Part shown: positions 9,066 through 17,018 of the stretch, piece by piece
Position numbering within the stretch: position 1 is the first letter of the stretch
How the letters are laid out: every line of letters begins with the position of its first letter
Source: 20CM-2-65-7 sp035943355
GTDB lineage: Bacteria > Gemmatimonadota > Gemmatimonadetes > Gemmatimonadales > GWC2-71-9
Direction: 5' to 3'
NCBI GenBank assembly: GCA_035943355.1
Contig: DASZCG010000193.1
Location: 1-31,528, forward strand
DNA length: 31,528 nucleotides
The notes under the pieces: model-generated
What the model was told of the DNA's origin: nothing
Databases searched by the model: none
Seen by the model: only the letters and a program-made list of their open reading frames with translations
Made by a program: the position numbers and the translations under genes

Positions 9066-10896
9066 GGACGTCGCGGATCTCTCCCGCCGCGGCAATGACA
9101 TGATCGACATCGCGCGACAGGGCGCGCGCCTGTTGCGTGGCATGCGTGAGATCGCTCAGGACCGCCGCCACGCCGGCCGACCGCAGCCGCAACAGGTCGA
9201 ACCGCACATTCTGCATCGCCAACACGCACGATTCGATTTGCTCTTCGACCCGCCGGCGCCGCGAGAGGAGATCGCTCAACGTTTGCCGTTGACGCTCGAG
9301 TAAGTCGATTTGCCGGTCACGCTCGCTGCCCTGTTCGTGCTGCTTCACCGCTTCGATCCGGATCTCGATTCGCGCCAGCGCGCCGTCATCGACGTCGGCG
9401 CTCATGCCATGTAGCATGCGCGCCAACTCTTCAGCGCGTCTGAGGAGGGCGTCGACCGTCTGAACCACGTCGGGCAGCAGCTGGCGCTCCGACGTGGGTA
9501 CTCGCTCCATGATCTTGAGAATCGCTTCCCGATCGTTGCGGGCCAGACGAATCGTGTCCACCTGACGGCCGAACTCATTCGCCTGGGGCGCCGGCAGAAC
9601 CCGCCGCGCGCCCGCCAGGAGCGACTCCTGCGCATCGCTCGCCGCCGGCCGGTTCAGGACGTCGCGCCACGAGTAGCCGTTCTGCCACAGCTTCATGTAT
9701 TTGGGCAACAACCCGAATCCTCCCCACACAGCCGTGGGCAACAGCGACACCCAGCCGAGGCCGTGTCCAATCATCAAGTCGATCAACATCAGCCCGCCGC
9801 AGACGGACGCCCATGAGACGAACGAGTCACGGAACGTCGCAACCAACCGAGGCTCGCCGCTCGGCGTGAGGTCGCTCTTGGGGTCGCGCTTTGGCGTCGG
9901 CCGGGTGGCGCGCCGCCGCTCCGGCCGGCCGCCTCCCGACATTCGCGCCGGCGGCGCGCCCCCCTCCAGACGCGTCTCCAGGGCGCGGGAGAGCGCGCCT
10001 GCAGCGCCGCCGCTCGTGCGACGGGCGGGCCGATACGGCGGAGCGCTGCGCGATTCCAGCGCGCGCCGCAGCGCATCGGCAGTGGGCCAACGCGCCTCCG
10101 GTTCTTTCTCGAGCGAGCGCATGACGCACGCCGAGAGGTCTTCGGGACAGGTCGGGGACTTGTCTTTGAGGTTCGGGGCCTGCTCGGTGATCTGCTTGAG
10201 CAGAATGCCGGGCACCGTCGGCGCCGAGAACGGCAGCTCGCCGGCGAGCATCTGATAACCGACGACGCCGAGACTGTAGATGTCGGAGCGGCCGTCGATT
10301 TCGCGGTCCCCCGCCGCCTGCTCCGGGCTCATGTAGTGCGGCGTGCCGATCGCCACGCCTGTCGCGGTCAGTGTTCCCGGCCCGGTCGTCGACGTCAGTG
10401 CCTTGGCGATGCCGAAGTCGGTGAGGACCGTGCGGCCGCGGCTTCCTTCGAGCAGGATGTTGTCGGGTTTGACATCGCGGTGGATGATGCCGAGTGCGTG
10501 TCCTGCACCGAGTGCGTCCGCCGTTTCCATCATGATGCGGCGTGCTTCCTCGGGAGGCAGGCGCTCGCGGCGTTTGAGGCGCGCCGCGAGCGATTCACCA
10601 TCCACGTAGGCCATCACGAAGTACACGAGTCCGTCGGGACCTTCACCGACGGAGTGGATCGGAACGATGTGGGGGTGTGACAGGCGCGCGGCGGTCTCCG
10701 CCTCCCGCAGAAACCGGGTGCGGATTTCCTCGCGGAACGCGAGGTCAGGCGGCAGGACCTTGACGGCCACTTTCCGCTTGAGTCGCTCGTCTCGCGCGTG
10801 GTAAACGACGCCCATGCCGCCGCGGCCGATCTCGCCTTCGAGCGTAAATGACGAGCCAAGGGCCTGACTCAGCCGCTGCGCCAACTTATCAATCAC
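8959..10896 (-). CDS. Membrane-anchored Ser/Thr protein kinase (Hanks type)
   Basis: Bacterial Hanks-type kinase of 645 residues. The kinase domain covers about residues 17-285: Gly-rich loop GRGGMG at 24-29, Lys46 in VAVKVL, Glu65 of helix C, catalytic HRDVKPDN at 139-146, DFG at 160-162, then SPEQ. A Pro/Arg-rich linker follows, then two closely spaced hydrophobic segments (about 360-400) that should anchor it in the inner membrane. A charged, coiled-coil-like region covers about 430-600 and a Pro/Ser-rich tail follows. There are no PASTA or other recognisable ligand-binding repeats. The GTG at 10896 is the only possible start, because an in-frame TAG lies two codons upstream. The gene is divergent from lon across 135 bp and its 3' end overlaps the convergent membrane protein gene by 107 bp. 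Targets are unknown. Confidence 0.93.
   Translation of the reverse strand: MIDKLAQRLSQALGSSFTLEGEIGRGGMGVVYHARDERLKRKVAVKVLPPDLAFREEIRTRFLREAETAARLSHPHIVPIHSVGEGPDGLVYFVMAYVDGESLAARLKRRERLPPEEARRIMMETADALGAGHALGIIHRDVKPDNILLEGSRGRTVLTDFGIAKALTSTTGPGTLTATGVAIGTPHYMSPEQAAGDREIDGRSDIYSLGVVGYQMLAGELPFSAPTVPGILLKQITEQAPNLKDKSPTCPEDLSACVMRSLEKEPEARWPTADALRRALESRSAPPYRPARRTSGGAAGALSRALETRLEGGAPPARMSGGGRPERRRATRPTPKRDPKSDLTPSGEPRLVATFRDSFVSWASVCGGLMLIDLMIGHGLGWVSLLPTAVWGGFGLLPKYMKLWQNGYSWRDVLNRPAASDAQESLLAGARRVLPAPQANEFGRQVDTIRLARNDREAILKIMERVPTSERQLLPDVVQTVDALLRRAEELARMLHGMSADVDDGALARIEIRIEAVKQHEQGSERDRQIDLLERQRQTLSDLLSRRRRVEEQIESCVLAMQNVRFDLLRLRSAGVAAVLSDLTHATQQARALSRDVDHVIAAAGEIRDVLSASPPSASQRPQSPVPPASPPPPASPPPPGSRFP
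8978..9033 (+). repeat. G-tract cluster in the convergent gene overlap (G-quadruplex candidate)
   Basis: Seven runs of four to seven G occur on the plus strand within 56 bases: 8978-8982, 8984-8990, 8995-9000, 9002-9006, 9013-9018, 9023-9026 and 9030-9033. Loops are one to six bases. This meets the usual sequence rule for a stable G-quadruplex. It lies where the spermidine-synthase-like gene and the kinase gene overlap and codes the low-complexity tails of both. Confidence 0.8.
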
Positions 10897-10935
10897 GGCC
10901 TAAGATTAGCCTTCTCGCGTCGAGTTGGCAGCCCC

Positions 10936-10985
10936 CGCCGCTTTGGCGGCGTTTCGCGGAACGGACCTGCCGCGAGCGGCGTTTT
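10936..10985 (+). promoter_or_regulatory. Divergent intergenic region with nested GC inverted repeats upstream of lon
   Basis: Between the kinase GTG (10896) and the lon ATG (11032) there is a 6-bp-stem hairpin, CGCCGC-TTTG-GCGGCG (10936-10951), followed by TTT. Next come TCGCGG-N10-CCGCGA (10954-10975) and a short GCCG-CGAG-CGGC hairpin (10969-10980) followed by GTTTT. These could be regulator sites or structure in a lon leader RNA. No CIRCE or HspR-type (HAIR) heat-shock operator was recognised. Promoter elements could not be assigned with confidence. Confidence 0.35.
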
Positions 10986-11017
10986 CTCGTGGCACAGTCG
11001 GTGCATTCGCCACGCCC

Positions 11018-11024
11018 AAAAGGA
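11018..11024 (+). promoter_or_regulatory. Strong Shine-Dalgarno of lon
   Basis: The sequence AAAAGGAG ends seven bases before the ATG at 11032. It is one of the best ribosome binding sites in the window and fixes the lon start. Confidence 0.8.
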
Positions 11025-11031
11025 GTACTTC

Positions 11032-13458
11032 ATGTCCGATAGAATGACACTTCCCGTTTTGCCGTTGCGCGACGCCGTGTTGTTTCCAGGTGTCGCGACG
11101 CCGATCGGGGCGGGGCGGCCCGCAACGCTGCGTGCCATTGAAGCTGCCTTGAAGCATCCAGATCGCAAAGTCTTCGCGGTCGCCCAGAAAGAAAACATCG
11201 ATCAGGTCACGCCCGGCATTCTTTACACGACCGGGACAATTGCGCGTATCAGTCAGGTGCAGCGCAATCTCGGTGGCGTGCAGCTGGTCGTGCACGGCGA
11301 GAGTCGCGGCACCGCGGTCCACTATACCGAAACCACCGGTTATCTCGAAGCGACAGTTCGGGAGGCACCCGATCTTGCTCCCCTGAATGAGAAAGATCCC
11401 GCCTTCGTAGCGTTGCATCGCGAGGTCCGGGAGCGCGCCGCGGAGCTGGGTCAGAAGTCCGGCCTGCCCACCGAGGTGGTGCAGCAAGTCCTTCAGGGCG
11501 TGAGCGATCCGGGCGCGTTGGCCGATCTGGTCGCGGGCCATCTCGACATTCAGTCCCTCGAGCGCCAGCAGCTGCTTGAGACGCTCGCAGTCGAAGATCG
11601 GCTGCGCCGCGTCCTCGTTCACGTGCAGCGCCAAATCGCGGTGCTCGATGCGCAGGAAGACATCAAATCACAGGTCCAGGAAGAGCTCGGCGAGCGGCAG
11701 CGCGAGATGCTGCTGCGCGAGCAGATGAAAGCGATCCGCAAAGAGCTCGGCGAGGAGGGGGAGGCGGCCGACGCCGACGATTTGAAGAAGCGGCTCGACG
11801 CGCTCGATTTGCCGGACGCCGCGCGCAAAGAGGTCGATCGCGAGCTGGCACGCCTGGAGCGCGCCGGCCGCGAATCGATGGAGGCGCAGGTCATCCGCAC
11901 CTACCTCGAGACCGTGGCGGAGCTGCCCTGGAGCAAGCGGGTCGAGGAGTCGCTCGACCTGAAGCGTGCGGCTCAGATTCTCGAAGAGGATCACTACGGT
12001 CTGCAGGATGTGAAGGACCAGGTGCTCGAGTTCCTGGCGGTCCGTCAGCTCCGCCAGCGGCAACCAAAGGAAGAAGCCCCAGGTAACGAGGACGATCGCG
12101 CCGCGCGGGCGCCGACCCTGCTGTTCGTCGGCCCGCCGGGCGTGGGCAAGACCTCGATTGCCAAGTCGATCGCGCGGGCGATGGGACGTCCGTACGTGCG
12201 GATTTCACTGGGCGGCGCGCGCGACGAGGCAGACATCCGCGGCCATCGTCGCACCTACGTCGGCGCGATGCCGGGCCGCATCATCCAGGGCATGAAGCAG
12301 GCGGGCGCGAAGAACCCGATCTTCCTGCTCGACGAGGTGGACAAGCTGGGCATCTCGTTCCAGGGTGATCCCGCGGCGGCGCTGCTCGAAGTACTCGATC
12401 CGGCGCAGAACGACACCTTCACCGATCACTACCTCGGTGTGCCGTTCGATCTGTCGGAAGTGCTGTTCATCGCCACCGCGAACTTCATCCAAAACATCCC
12501 GGCGCCGCTGCTCGACCGCCTGGAGACGGTGAACTTCGCGGGATACACCGAGCGCGAGAAGCTCGAGATTGCCAAGCGTTACCTCGTGCCGCGGCAGCTG
12601 CGGGAGAACGGCCTGGTCAGCGACCAGCTCACGCTCGAGGACACCGCGCTGGGCGAGATCATCGCGAGCTACACACGCGAGGCGGGCGTGCGCCAGCTCG
12701 AGCGTGAGATCGGCAAGCTCGGCCGCAAGGTCGCGCGCAAGATCGCCGACGGCGCCACTGAGCGCGTAGTCATTGGGCCTGAGCAGATCCCGGATCTGAT
12801 CGGGCGGCCAAAGGTCCATCCCGAGCGGATGGCGGGTGCGGACCAGTTGGGCGTGGCCACCGGCATGTATTACACGCCGGTTGGCGGCGACATCATGTTC
12901 GTCGAAGCGAGCGTGATGCGCGGCAGAGGCGAGTTGCTACTGACGGGCCAGCTCGGCGACGTCATGAAGGAATCGGCCCGGGCAGCCTTGACCTACGCGA
13001 AGTCCCACGCCGACCTGCTGGCCATACCCGACGGCGCGTTTACGGACACCGACATTCACGTGCACGTCCCGGCGGGCGCGATTCCGAAAGACGGCCCGTC
13101 GGCAGGCGTCACGATGGCGACCGCGTTGGTATCGGCGTTGTCTCGCCGGCCCGCGCGTAACGACATCGCGATGACCGGTGAGATCACGCTGCGGGGCCGA
13201 GTCCTGCCCATTGGCGGTGTGAAGGAAAAGGTTCTTGGCGCTGTTCGGGCCGGCATTAGGTCGGTCATTCTGCCGAAAGAGAATGAGCGGGATCTCGATG
13301 ACCTCCCGGAGGAAGTCCGGAAAACGCTCGATGTGCACCTGGTCGAAGAGCTGGGCGATGTGTTGAGCCTCGCGCTGCGGGGTGCGCGGTTCGAGTCAGG
13401 ACATCTGATCTTCGAGACGGAAGCGCCGCTGAGCCAAGGTTTCATGGCGCACCACTAA
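11032..13458 (+). CDS. lon: ATP-dependent Lon protease
   Basis: Cytoplasmic AAA+ serine protease of 808 residues that degrades misfolded and regulatory proteins; E. coli Lon has 784. The N-terminal substrate-binding domain starts LPVLPLRD and covers about residues 1-200. A long charged helical region follows. The AAA+ module has Walker A GPPGVGKT at 367-374 and Walker B LLDEVD with D434-E435. The C-terminal protease domain has S690 in KDGPSAG and, by alignment with E. coli, K733 in the GGVKEK motif. All key residues are present, so it should be active. A strong Shine-Dalgarno precedes the ATG. It is divergent from the kinase gene, and the receptor gene starts 22 bp downstream with no visible terminator, so read-through is likely. 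Confidence 0.98.
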   Translation: MSDRMTLPVLPLRDAVLFPGVATPIGAGRPATLRAIEAALKHPDRKVFAVAQKENIDQVTPGILYTTGTIARISQVQRNLGGVQLVVHGESRGTAVHYTETTGYLEATVREAPDLAPLNEKDPAFVALHREVRERAAELGQKSGLPTEVVQQVLQGVSDPGALADLVAGHLDIQSLERQQLLETLAVEDRLRRVLVHVQRQIAVLDAQEDIKSQVQEELGERQREMLLREQMKAIRKELGEEGEAADADDLKKRLDALDLPDAARKEVDRELARLERAGRESMEAQVIRTYLETVAELPWSKRVEESLDLKRAAQILEEDHYGLQDVKDQVLEFLAVRQLRQRQPKEEAPGNEDDRAARAPTLLFVGPPGVGKTSIAKSIARAMGRPYVRISLGGARDEADIRGHRRTYVGAMPGRIIQGMKQAGAKNPIFLLDEVDKLGISFQGDPAAALLEVLDPAQNDTFTDHYLGVPFDLSEVLFIATANFIQNIPAPLLDRLETVNFAGYTEREKLEIAKRYLVPRQLRENGLVSDQLTLEDTALGEIIASYTREAGVRQLEREIGKLGRKVARKIADGATERVVIGPEQIPDLIGRPKVHPERMAGADQLGVATGMYYTPVGGDIMFVEASVMRGRGELLLTGQLGDVMKESARAALTYAKSHADLLAIPDGAFTDTDIHVHVPAGAIPKDGPSAGVTMATALVSALSRRPARNDIAMTGEITLRGRVLPIGGVKEKVLGAVRAGIRSVILPKENERDLDDLPEEVRKTLDVHLVEELGDVLSLALRGARFESGHLIFETEAPLSQGFMAHH

Positions 13459-13480
13459 GGCTCAGGGGTGTAGTAGGCCC

Positions 13481-16402
13481 ATGCGACTTCAGCGGTATGT
13501 GCACGCCGCGGCGGCTGCTTCACTGGCTGTCGCGGCGCCGCTTTTTGCGCAGGACTCGACAGCAAAGCCCCCTGCCATCCCCGCCGACAGCGCGCGGCCG
13601 CTTCCGCCGCATAGACCGACGGTCGTGTTCGATTCGACGACGCTGCGCCGCCTGCCCGTCGATGACGTGCTGCAGGTGCCCGTGCTGGTCCCGGGTGTTT
13701 ACGGCCTCACGGATCCGCACACCTTCTCGGTACGCGGTGGCCTGAACGGCGACGCCGCTGTGGTCGTCGATGGCGCCGTGATACGGAACGGTCAGCGGCT
13801 GGATGCCGAGCTACTGCCGCCCGCGCGGGGAGTGCAATCGCTCGCGGTCACGACCGATCTCGCGCCGGCGTACCTCGGCGACGTGCAAAGCGGGCTGATA
13901 GAGATCGTGACTCCCGCGGGTGGGACGAAGTGGAGCGGGTCCGTGCGATACCGTGCCGATGATGCCGGGCCGGACTTGTGGCGCAATATCGGATACCACC
14001 GGCTGGAATTGACCGGCGGTGGAACGCTTCCGGCCGGATTCACGGGCTTTGCGGTGTTCGCGCTGACCGGGCAACAATCGCTCGAGACGGAGAAACTGCG
14101 CGATGTGCATGCGCCGGCATACATCGTGAGCGGCACCGATACGGTGATTCGCCAACCGGTCGACTTTGGCAATCCCGCGAGCGACACAATTGACCTCGCC
14201 ATCCCGCGGTTCGTCCAGTATTCGGGCTACTGCGACGAATCGAGCAACGGTGCGGAGTGTCATGGTTTGCAGCTTCCGTTCACCACGCGCGGCGCTCACG
14301 CCTTCCAGGCGAAGATTCAAAAGGTGTACGGCGGGGATCAACATGTCAGCCTGACCGTCCTCGCGGGGCGCGAGCAGGAGCGCGATTTCCCGTTCACGGC
14401 ACTGTATAATCCCCAAAATCGCCTGGCGGCTCGTACCGCAAGTCGGGTGTTCATTGTCGATTGGGTGCACCGGCTCCCCCGGATCGCCGAACGGCCGCTG
14501 AGCCTGAACGTCAACCTTTCCTACCAGCGCGACGAGCGCGCCTCCGGGGTCTTGTCGCTGGAATCGGAGGTGGAGTCGCGCGAGCCGGTTGGCGGCTTCC
14601 TTGCTCCTCTGGAATTCGTTACCGATCTCTCCACGATTCACGACGTGACGATCGCGGGGACCGTGCACCACGGTGTGAAGTACCTGGACGATGTACAGCT
14701 CACGTGTCTGCAGGCGGGACCGGCAGCGTGTAGCGATCTCGTGCCGTTCCTCGATCGGAACGAGTTGATATCCGCGCAGCCCTACCGCATGAATCCGTAC
14801 GCCGTCGAGCAGAATCAATATCTCCCGTTCTTTACAAGTGGTCTCGACGGCCCCTTCGACCTGAGTCGTGAGCGCCGCTGGCAGGGGCGTCTTGGTCTCG
14901 GCTGGCAGCTTGCCGCAACCCATCAGCTCTTCGCGGGTGTCGACTTTGCCCGCTTCGACACGCGGCGCTACGCCGCCCCGGGGTCGATCGCGGCCGTTGA
15001 CATCAATGCCTACGCCGAGCAACCCAGGCGGACGGGCGTCTACATCGGAGACCACGCGCAGCTCGGAGGAGTCGAGCTGATGGCGAGCCTGCGCCTCGAT
15101 CGGTTCGACAGCCGGGCGTCCTACCCAGTCGTCCCCGGACGTATCTCGTCCATTACCGACGCGATCGCGGTGTCGGGGGCCGATACGTTCCGGTTGGCGC
15201 CATTCGACCCCCAGAATCCGACCGCGAACTTCCAGCCCGCCAGCGCGCACTCGATCGTGAGCCCGCAGTTGCGCCTGCTGTTCGATGCATGGCAAGGTGG
15301 AACTGTCCGATTCACGGTCGGGCGTCAGGCACGCATCCCCGGATTTGAAAGCCTGTTCGCGTACAAGAACACTGATCTGACCCAGGCCGATCGGACCGTG
15401 GCGTTCGGCCGAAGCATCGAGCCGGGACATACTGATCTGCTCGAGCTCGGCGCGCATATCGCGATAACGGCGGATCAAACCACGTTCGCGGACGTCGCCC
15501 TCTATTCCCAAAGTTTCTCAGGCAATGCCATCCGTTTACAGCAATTCGCCGATCCAGGCGCCGGAGGCGCGCTCGGCTATTGGCGTGTGTTTACGAACAC
15601 GGATCGGGGCAAGGTGAGCGGATTCGACGCGATGCTCGAGCGGCGGTTTTCGGATGTGGTGACCGGCACAGTCAGTCTGAGCCATCAGGGCGGCTCGGCG
15701 CTCGAGGGTGCCCGCACCTTTGCGTCGGGATCGGTGGGCGTCCGCTGGGGAAATCGCGCGCCACTTGGCGCGCTGCTCGACAATACCGACTTCTTCTCCG
15801 TATTGCGATTTTCCACCAATCGGCATTATACGCTGCAGCGAAATAGTGGCGCCGGCTCGACCATCGATCAGGACGGGTTGGACGCGATCGAGCCGGAAAA
15901 CTCCTCCACCTTGCCGCCGTTCAAGACCCTCGACATCCGTCTGACACGCTCGTTCCCGATGGGGCGCCTCGGAGGGGCAGTCTTCATCGAAACGACGAAT
16001 CTGCTCAACTGGACGAACCTGACCGACATCTTCACCGAGACGGGGGAAGTCCGCAACGATCTGCAACGCGCTCGATGGGTGGACGAGCAAGTCGCAGAGT
16101 TGGAGACCGAGGCTAGTCGGAACGGCTTGCTCACGACGATCGGAACGGGGGAATCCGCAGTCGATTTGCGGAGCCCGGGTGTGTGCACGGGGTGGAGCGG
16201 TCGCGCCAGTAATGGTGCTGGAGGACCCGCCGACTGTGTGCTACTACAGCGCGCCGAGCGCCGGTTCGGCAACGGCGATGGTCTGTTTACCAGCTCGGAA
16301 TACTCAACATCGTTCGGAGCCTGGTACGATCTTGCCAACGCTCCGTACCGCTTCTACGGTCCCGGCCGCCGCGTCCGACTCGGCGTGGAATTGAGCTTCT
16401 AG
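13481..16402 (+). CDS. TonB-dependent-receptor-like outer-membrane protein
   Basis: 973-residue protein with a signal peptide (cleavage near LFAQ/DS), a short Pro-rich stretch, then a plug-like domain at about residues 45-150 (VPVLVPGVYG, FSVRGG, GAVIRNGQRLD, YLGDVQSGLIEIVT). A long beta-strand-rich barrel follows and ends in Phe (RLGVELSF), as outer-membrane barrels do. There is no carboxypeptidase-regulatory-like N-terminal domain and no clear TonB box, so active transport is inferred. Before the last strand, a loop at residues 930-940 reads GNGDGLFTSSE, resembling an EF-hand calcium loop. Substrate is unknown. The gene starts 22 bp after lon, and its stop shares a CTAG with the stop of the convergent TetR gene. 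Confidence 0.87.
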   Translation: MRLQRYVHAAAAASLAVAAPLFAQDSTAKPPAIPADSARPLPPHRPTVVFDSTTLRRLPVDDVLQVPVLVPGVYGLTDPHTFSVRGGLNGDAAVVVDGAVIRNGQRLDAELLPPARGVQSLAVTTDLAPAYLGDVQSGLIEIVTPAGGTKWSGSVRYRADDAGPDLWRNIGYHRLELTGGGTLPAGFTGFAVFALTGQQSLETEKLRDVHAPAYIVSGTDTVIRQPVDFGNPASDTIDLAIPRFVQYSGYCDESSNGAECHGLQLPFTTRGAHAFQAKIQKVYGGDQHVSLTVLAGREQERDFPFTALYNPQNRLAARTASRVFIVDWVHRLPRIAERPLSLNVNLSYQRDERASGVLSLESEVESREPVGGFLAPLEFVTDLSTIHDVTIAGTVHHGVKYLDDVQLTCLQAGPAACSDLVPFLDRNELISAQPYRMNPYAVEQNQYLPFFTSGLDGPFDLSRERRWQGRLGLGWQLAATHQLFAGVDFARFDTRRYAAPGSIAAVDINAYAEQPRRTGVYIGDHAQLGGVELMASLRLDRFDSRASYPVVPGRISSITDAIAVSGADTFRLAPFDPQNPTANFQPASAHSIVSPQLRLLFDAWQGGTVRFTVGRQARIPGFESLFAYKNTDLTQADRTVAFGRSIEPGHTDLLELGAHIAITADQTTFADVALYSQSFSGNAIRLQQFADPGAGGALGYWRVFTNTDRGKVSGFDAMLERRFSDVVTGTVSLSHQGGSALEGARTFASGSVGVRWGNRAPLGALLDNTDFFSVLRFSTNRHYTLQRNSGAGSTIDQDGLDAIEPENSSTLPPFKTLDIRLTRSFPMGRLGGAVFIETTNLLNWTNLTDIFTETGEVRNDLQRARWVDEQVAELETEASRNGLLTTIGTGESAVDLRSPGVCTGWSGRASNGAGGPADCVLLQRAERRFGNGDGLFTSSEYSTSFGAWYDLANAPYRFYGPGRRVRLGVELSF

Positions 16403-16983
16403 GCGGCCCGCACGCCGTTGACCACCAGGTCGACGGCGGCTTCGCGCCAGCGTTCCCGCAGCGCCGGCTCATCGAGGGGCCGTGCGCTCGCGGCGATAAC
16501 GCCTTCCATACTGAGATAACCGACCATCAGAATCAGCGCCTGGGCCGCGGCGAGGTGCGGATCGAGATCGTCCCGTACCTGGCCGAGCCCCTGCCCTTCC
16601 GCGAGCAACACGACGAGACGCTTGATTGCCGGCGCAAAGGCGGCATTCGAGCGTGTGCCCTGCCCAAGCAGCGCGACGATTTGGGGGTTACGGGCTAGAA
16701 ACTCGAATTGCGCCTGAAGCGTGAGTCGCAGACGCTCCAGCGGACCGCCAGGCGGAAACGCGAGACCGGTCAGAGCGCTCTCGAGCTCGCCGGCGGCCTG
16801 CGTCAGCACGGCTTGAAAGAGGCCGCGCTTGGAGTGGTAGTAGTAGAACAGCAGCTGCTTGTTGACGCCGGCGCGACGGGCGATCTGCTCGACGCGCGCG
16901 CCAGCGTAACCCCGCTTCGCAAACTCTTCACGAGCGGCGGCGCCAATTCTCAACGCCCTGTCGTTACTTAACTTAGGTGGCAC
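16399..16983 (-). CDS. TetR-family transcriptional regulator
   Basis: 194 residues, the usual TetR length. The N-terminal DNA-binding domain is at about residues 10-55, with the helix-turn-helix in VEQIARRAGVNKQLLFYYYHSKRGL. This is followed by a helical ligand-binding/dimerisation domain resembling TetR_C families. The GTG at 16983 is required to include helix 1. It lies only five bases below the end of a perfect palindrome (16989-17018) and has no Shine-Dalgarno, so the mRNA may be leaderless or nearly so, with the promoter inside the operator. Self-repression is the simplest reading. The nearest candidate targets are itself and read-through from the M14-like peptidase gene, whose stop codon touches the palindrome. 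Its ligand cannot be read from sequence. Confidence 0.93.
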   Translation of the reverse strand: MPPKLSNDRALRIGAAAREEFAKRGYAGARVEQIARRAGVNKQLLFYYYHSKRGLFQAVLTQAAGELESALTGLAFPPGGPLERLRLTLQAQFEFLARNPQIVALLGQGTRSNAAFAPAIKRLVVLLAEGQGLGQVRDDLDPHLAAAQALILMVGYLSMEGVIAASARPLDEPALRERWREAAVDLVVNGVRAA

Positions 16984-16988
16984 TTGTC

Positions 16989-17018
16989 GATTTCATCAAC
17001 CGTTTGGTTGATGAAATC
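16989..17018. promoter_or_regulatory. Perfect palindrome, probable TetR operator
   Basis: GATTTCATCAACC, a four-base spacer (GTTT), then GGTTGATGAAATC: 13-bp arms with no mismatch. The core CAACCnnnnGGTTG resembles operators of several TetR regulators. It lies five bases before the TetR start codon on the minus strand, and its outer end includes the first base of the M14-like peptidase stop codon. Without a T-run after it on the minus strand it is a poor intrinsic terminator, so an operator is favoured. Confidence 0.8.

Noticed and set aside
13459..13480. Possible terminator or promoter between lon and the receptor gene
   Set aside because: The 22-bp gap has no hairpin or recognisable promoter.
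13811..15511. 566-codon minus-strand frame opposite the TonB-type receptor
   Set aside because: Fully antisense to a gene with a clear signal peptide, plug and barrel; composition is atypical and no domain is seen.
16989..17018. Palindrome read as an intrinsic terminator of the M14-like gene
   Set aside because: No T-run follows on the minus strand, and arm symmetry and position before the TetR start fit an operator better.
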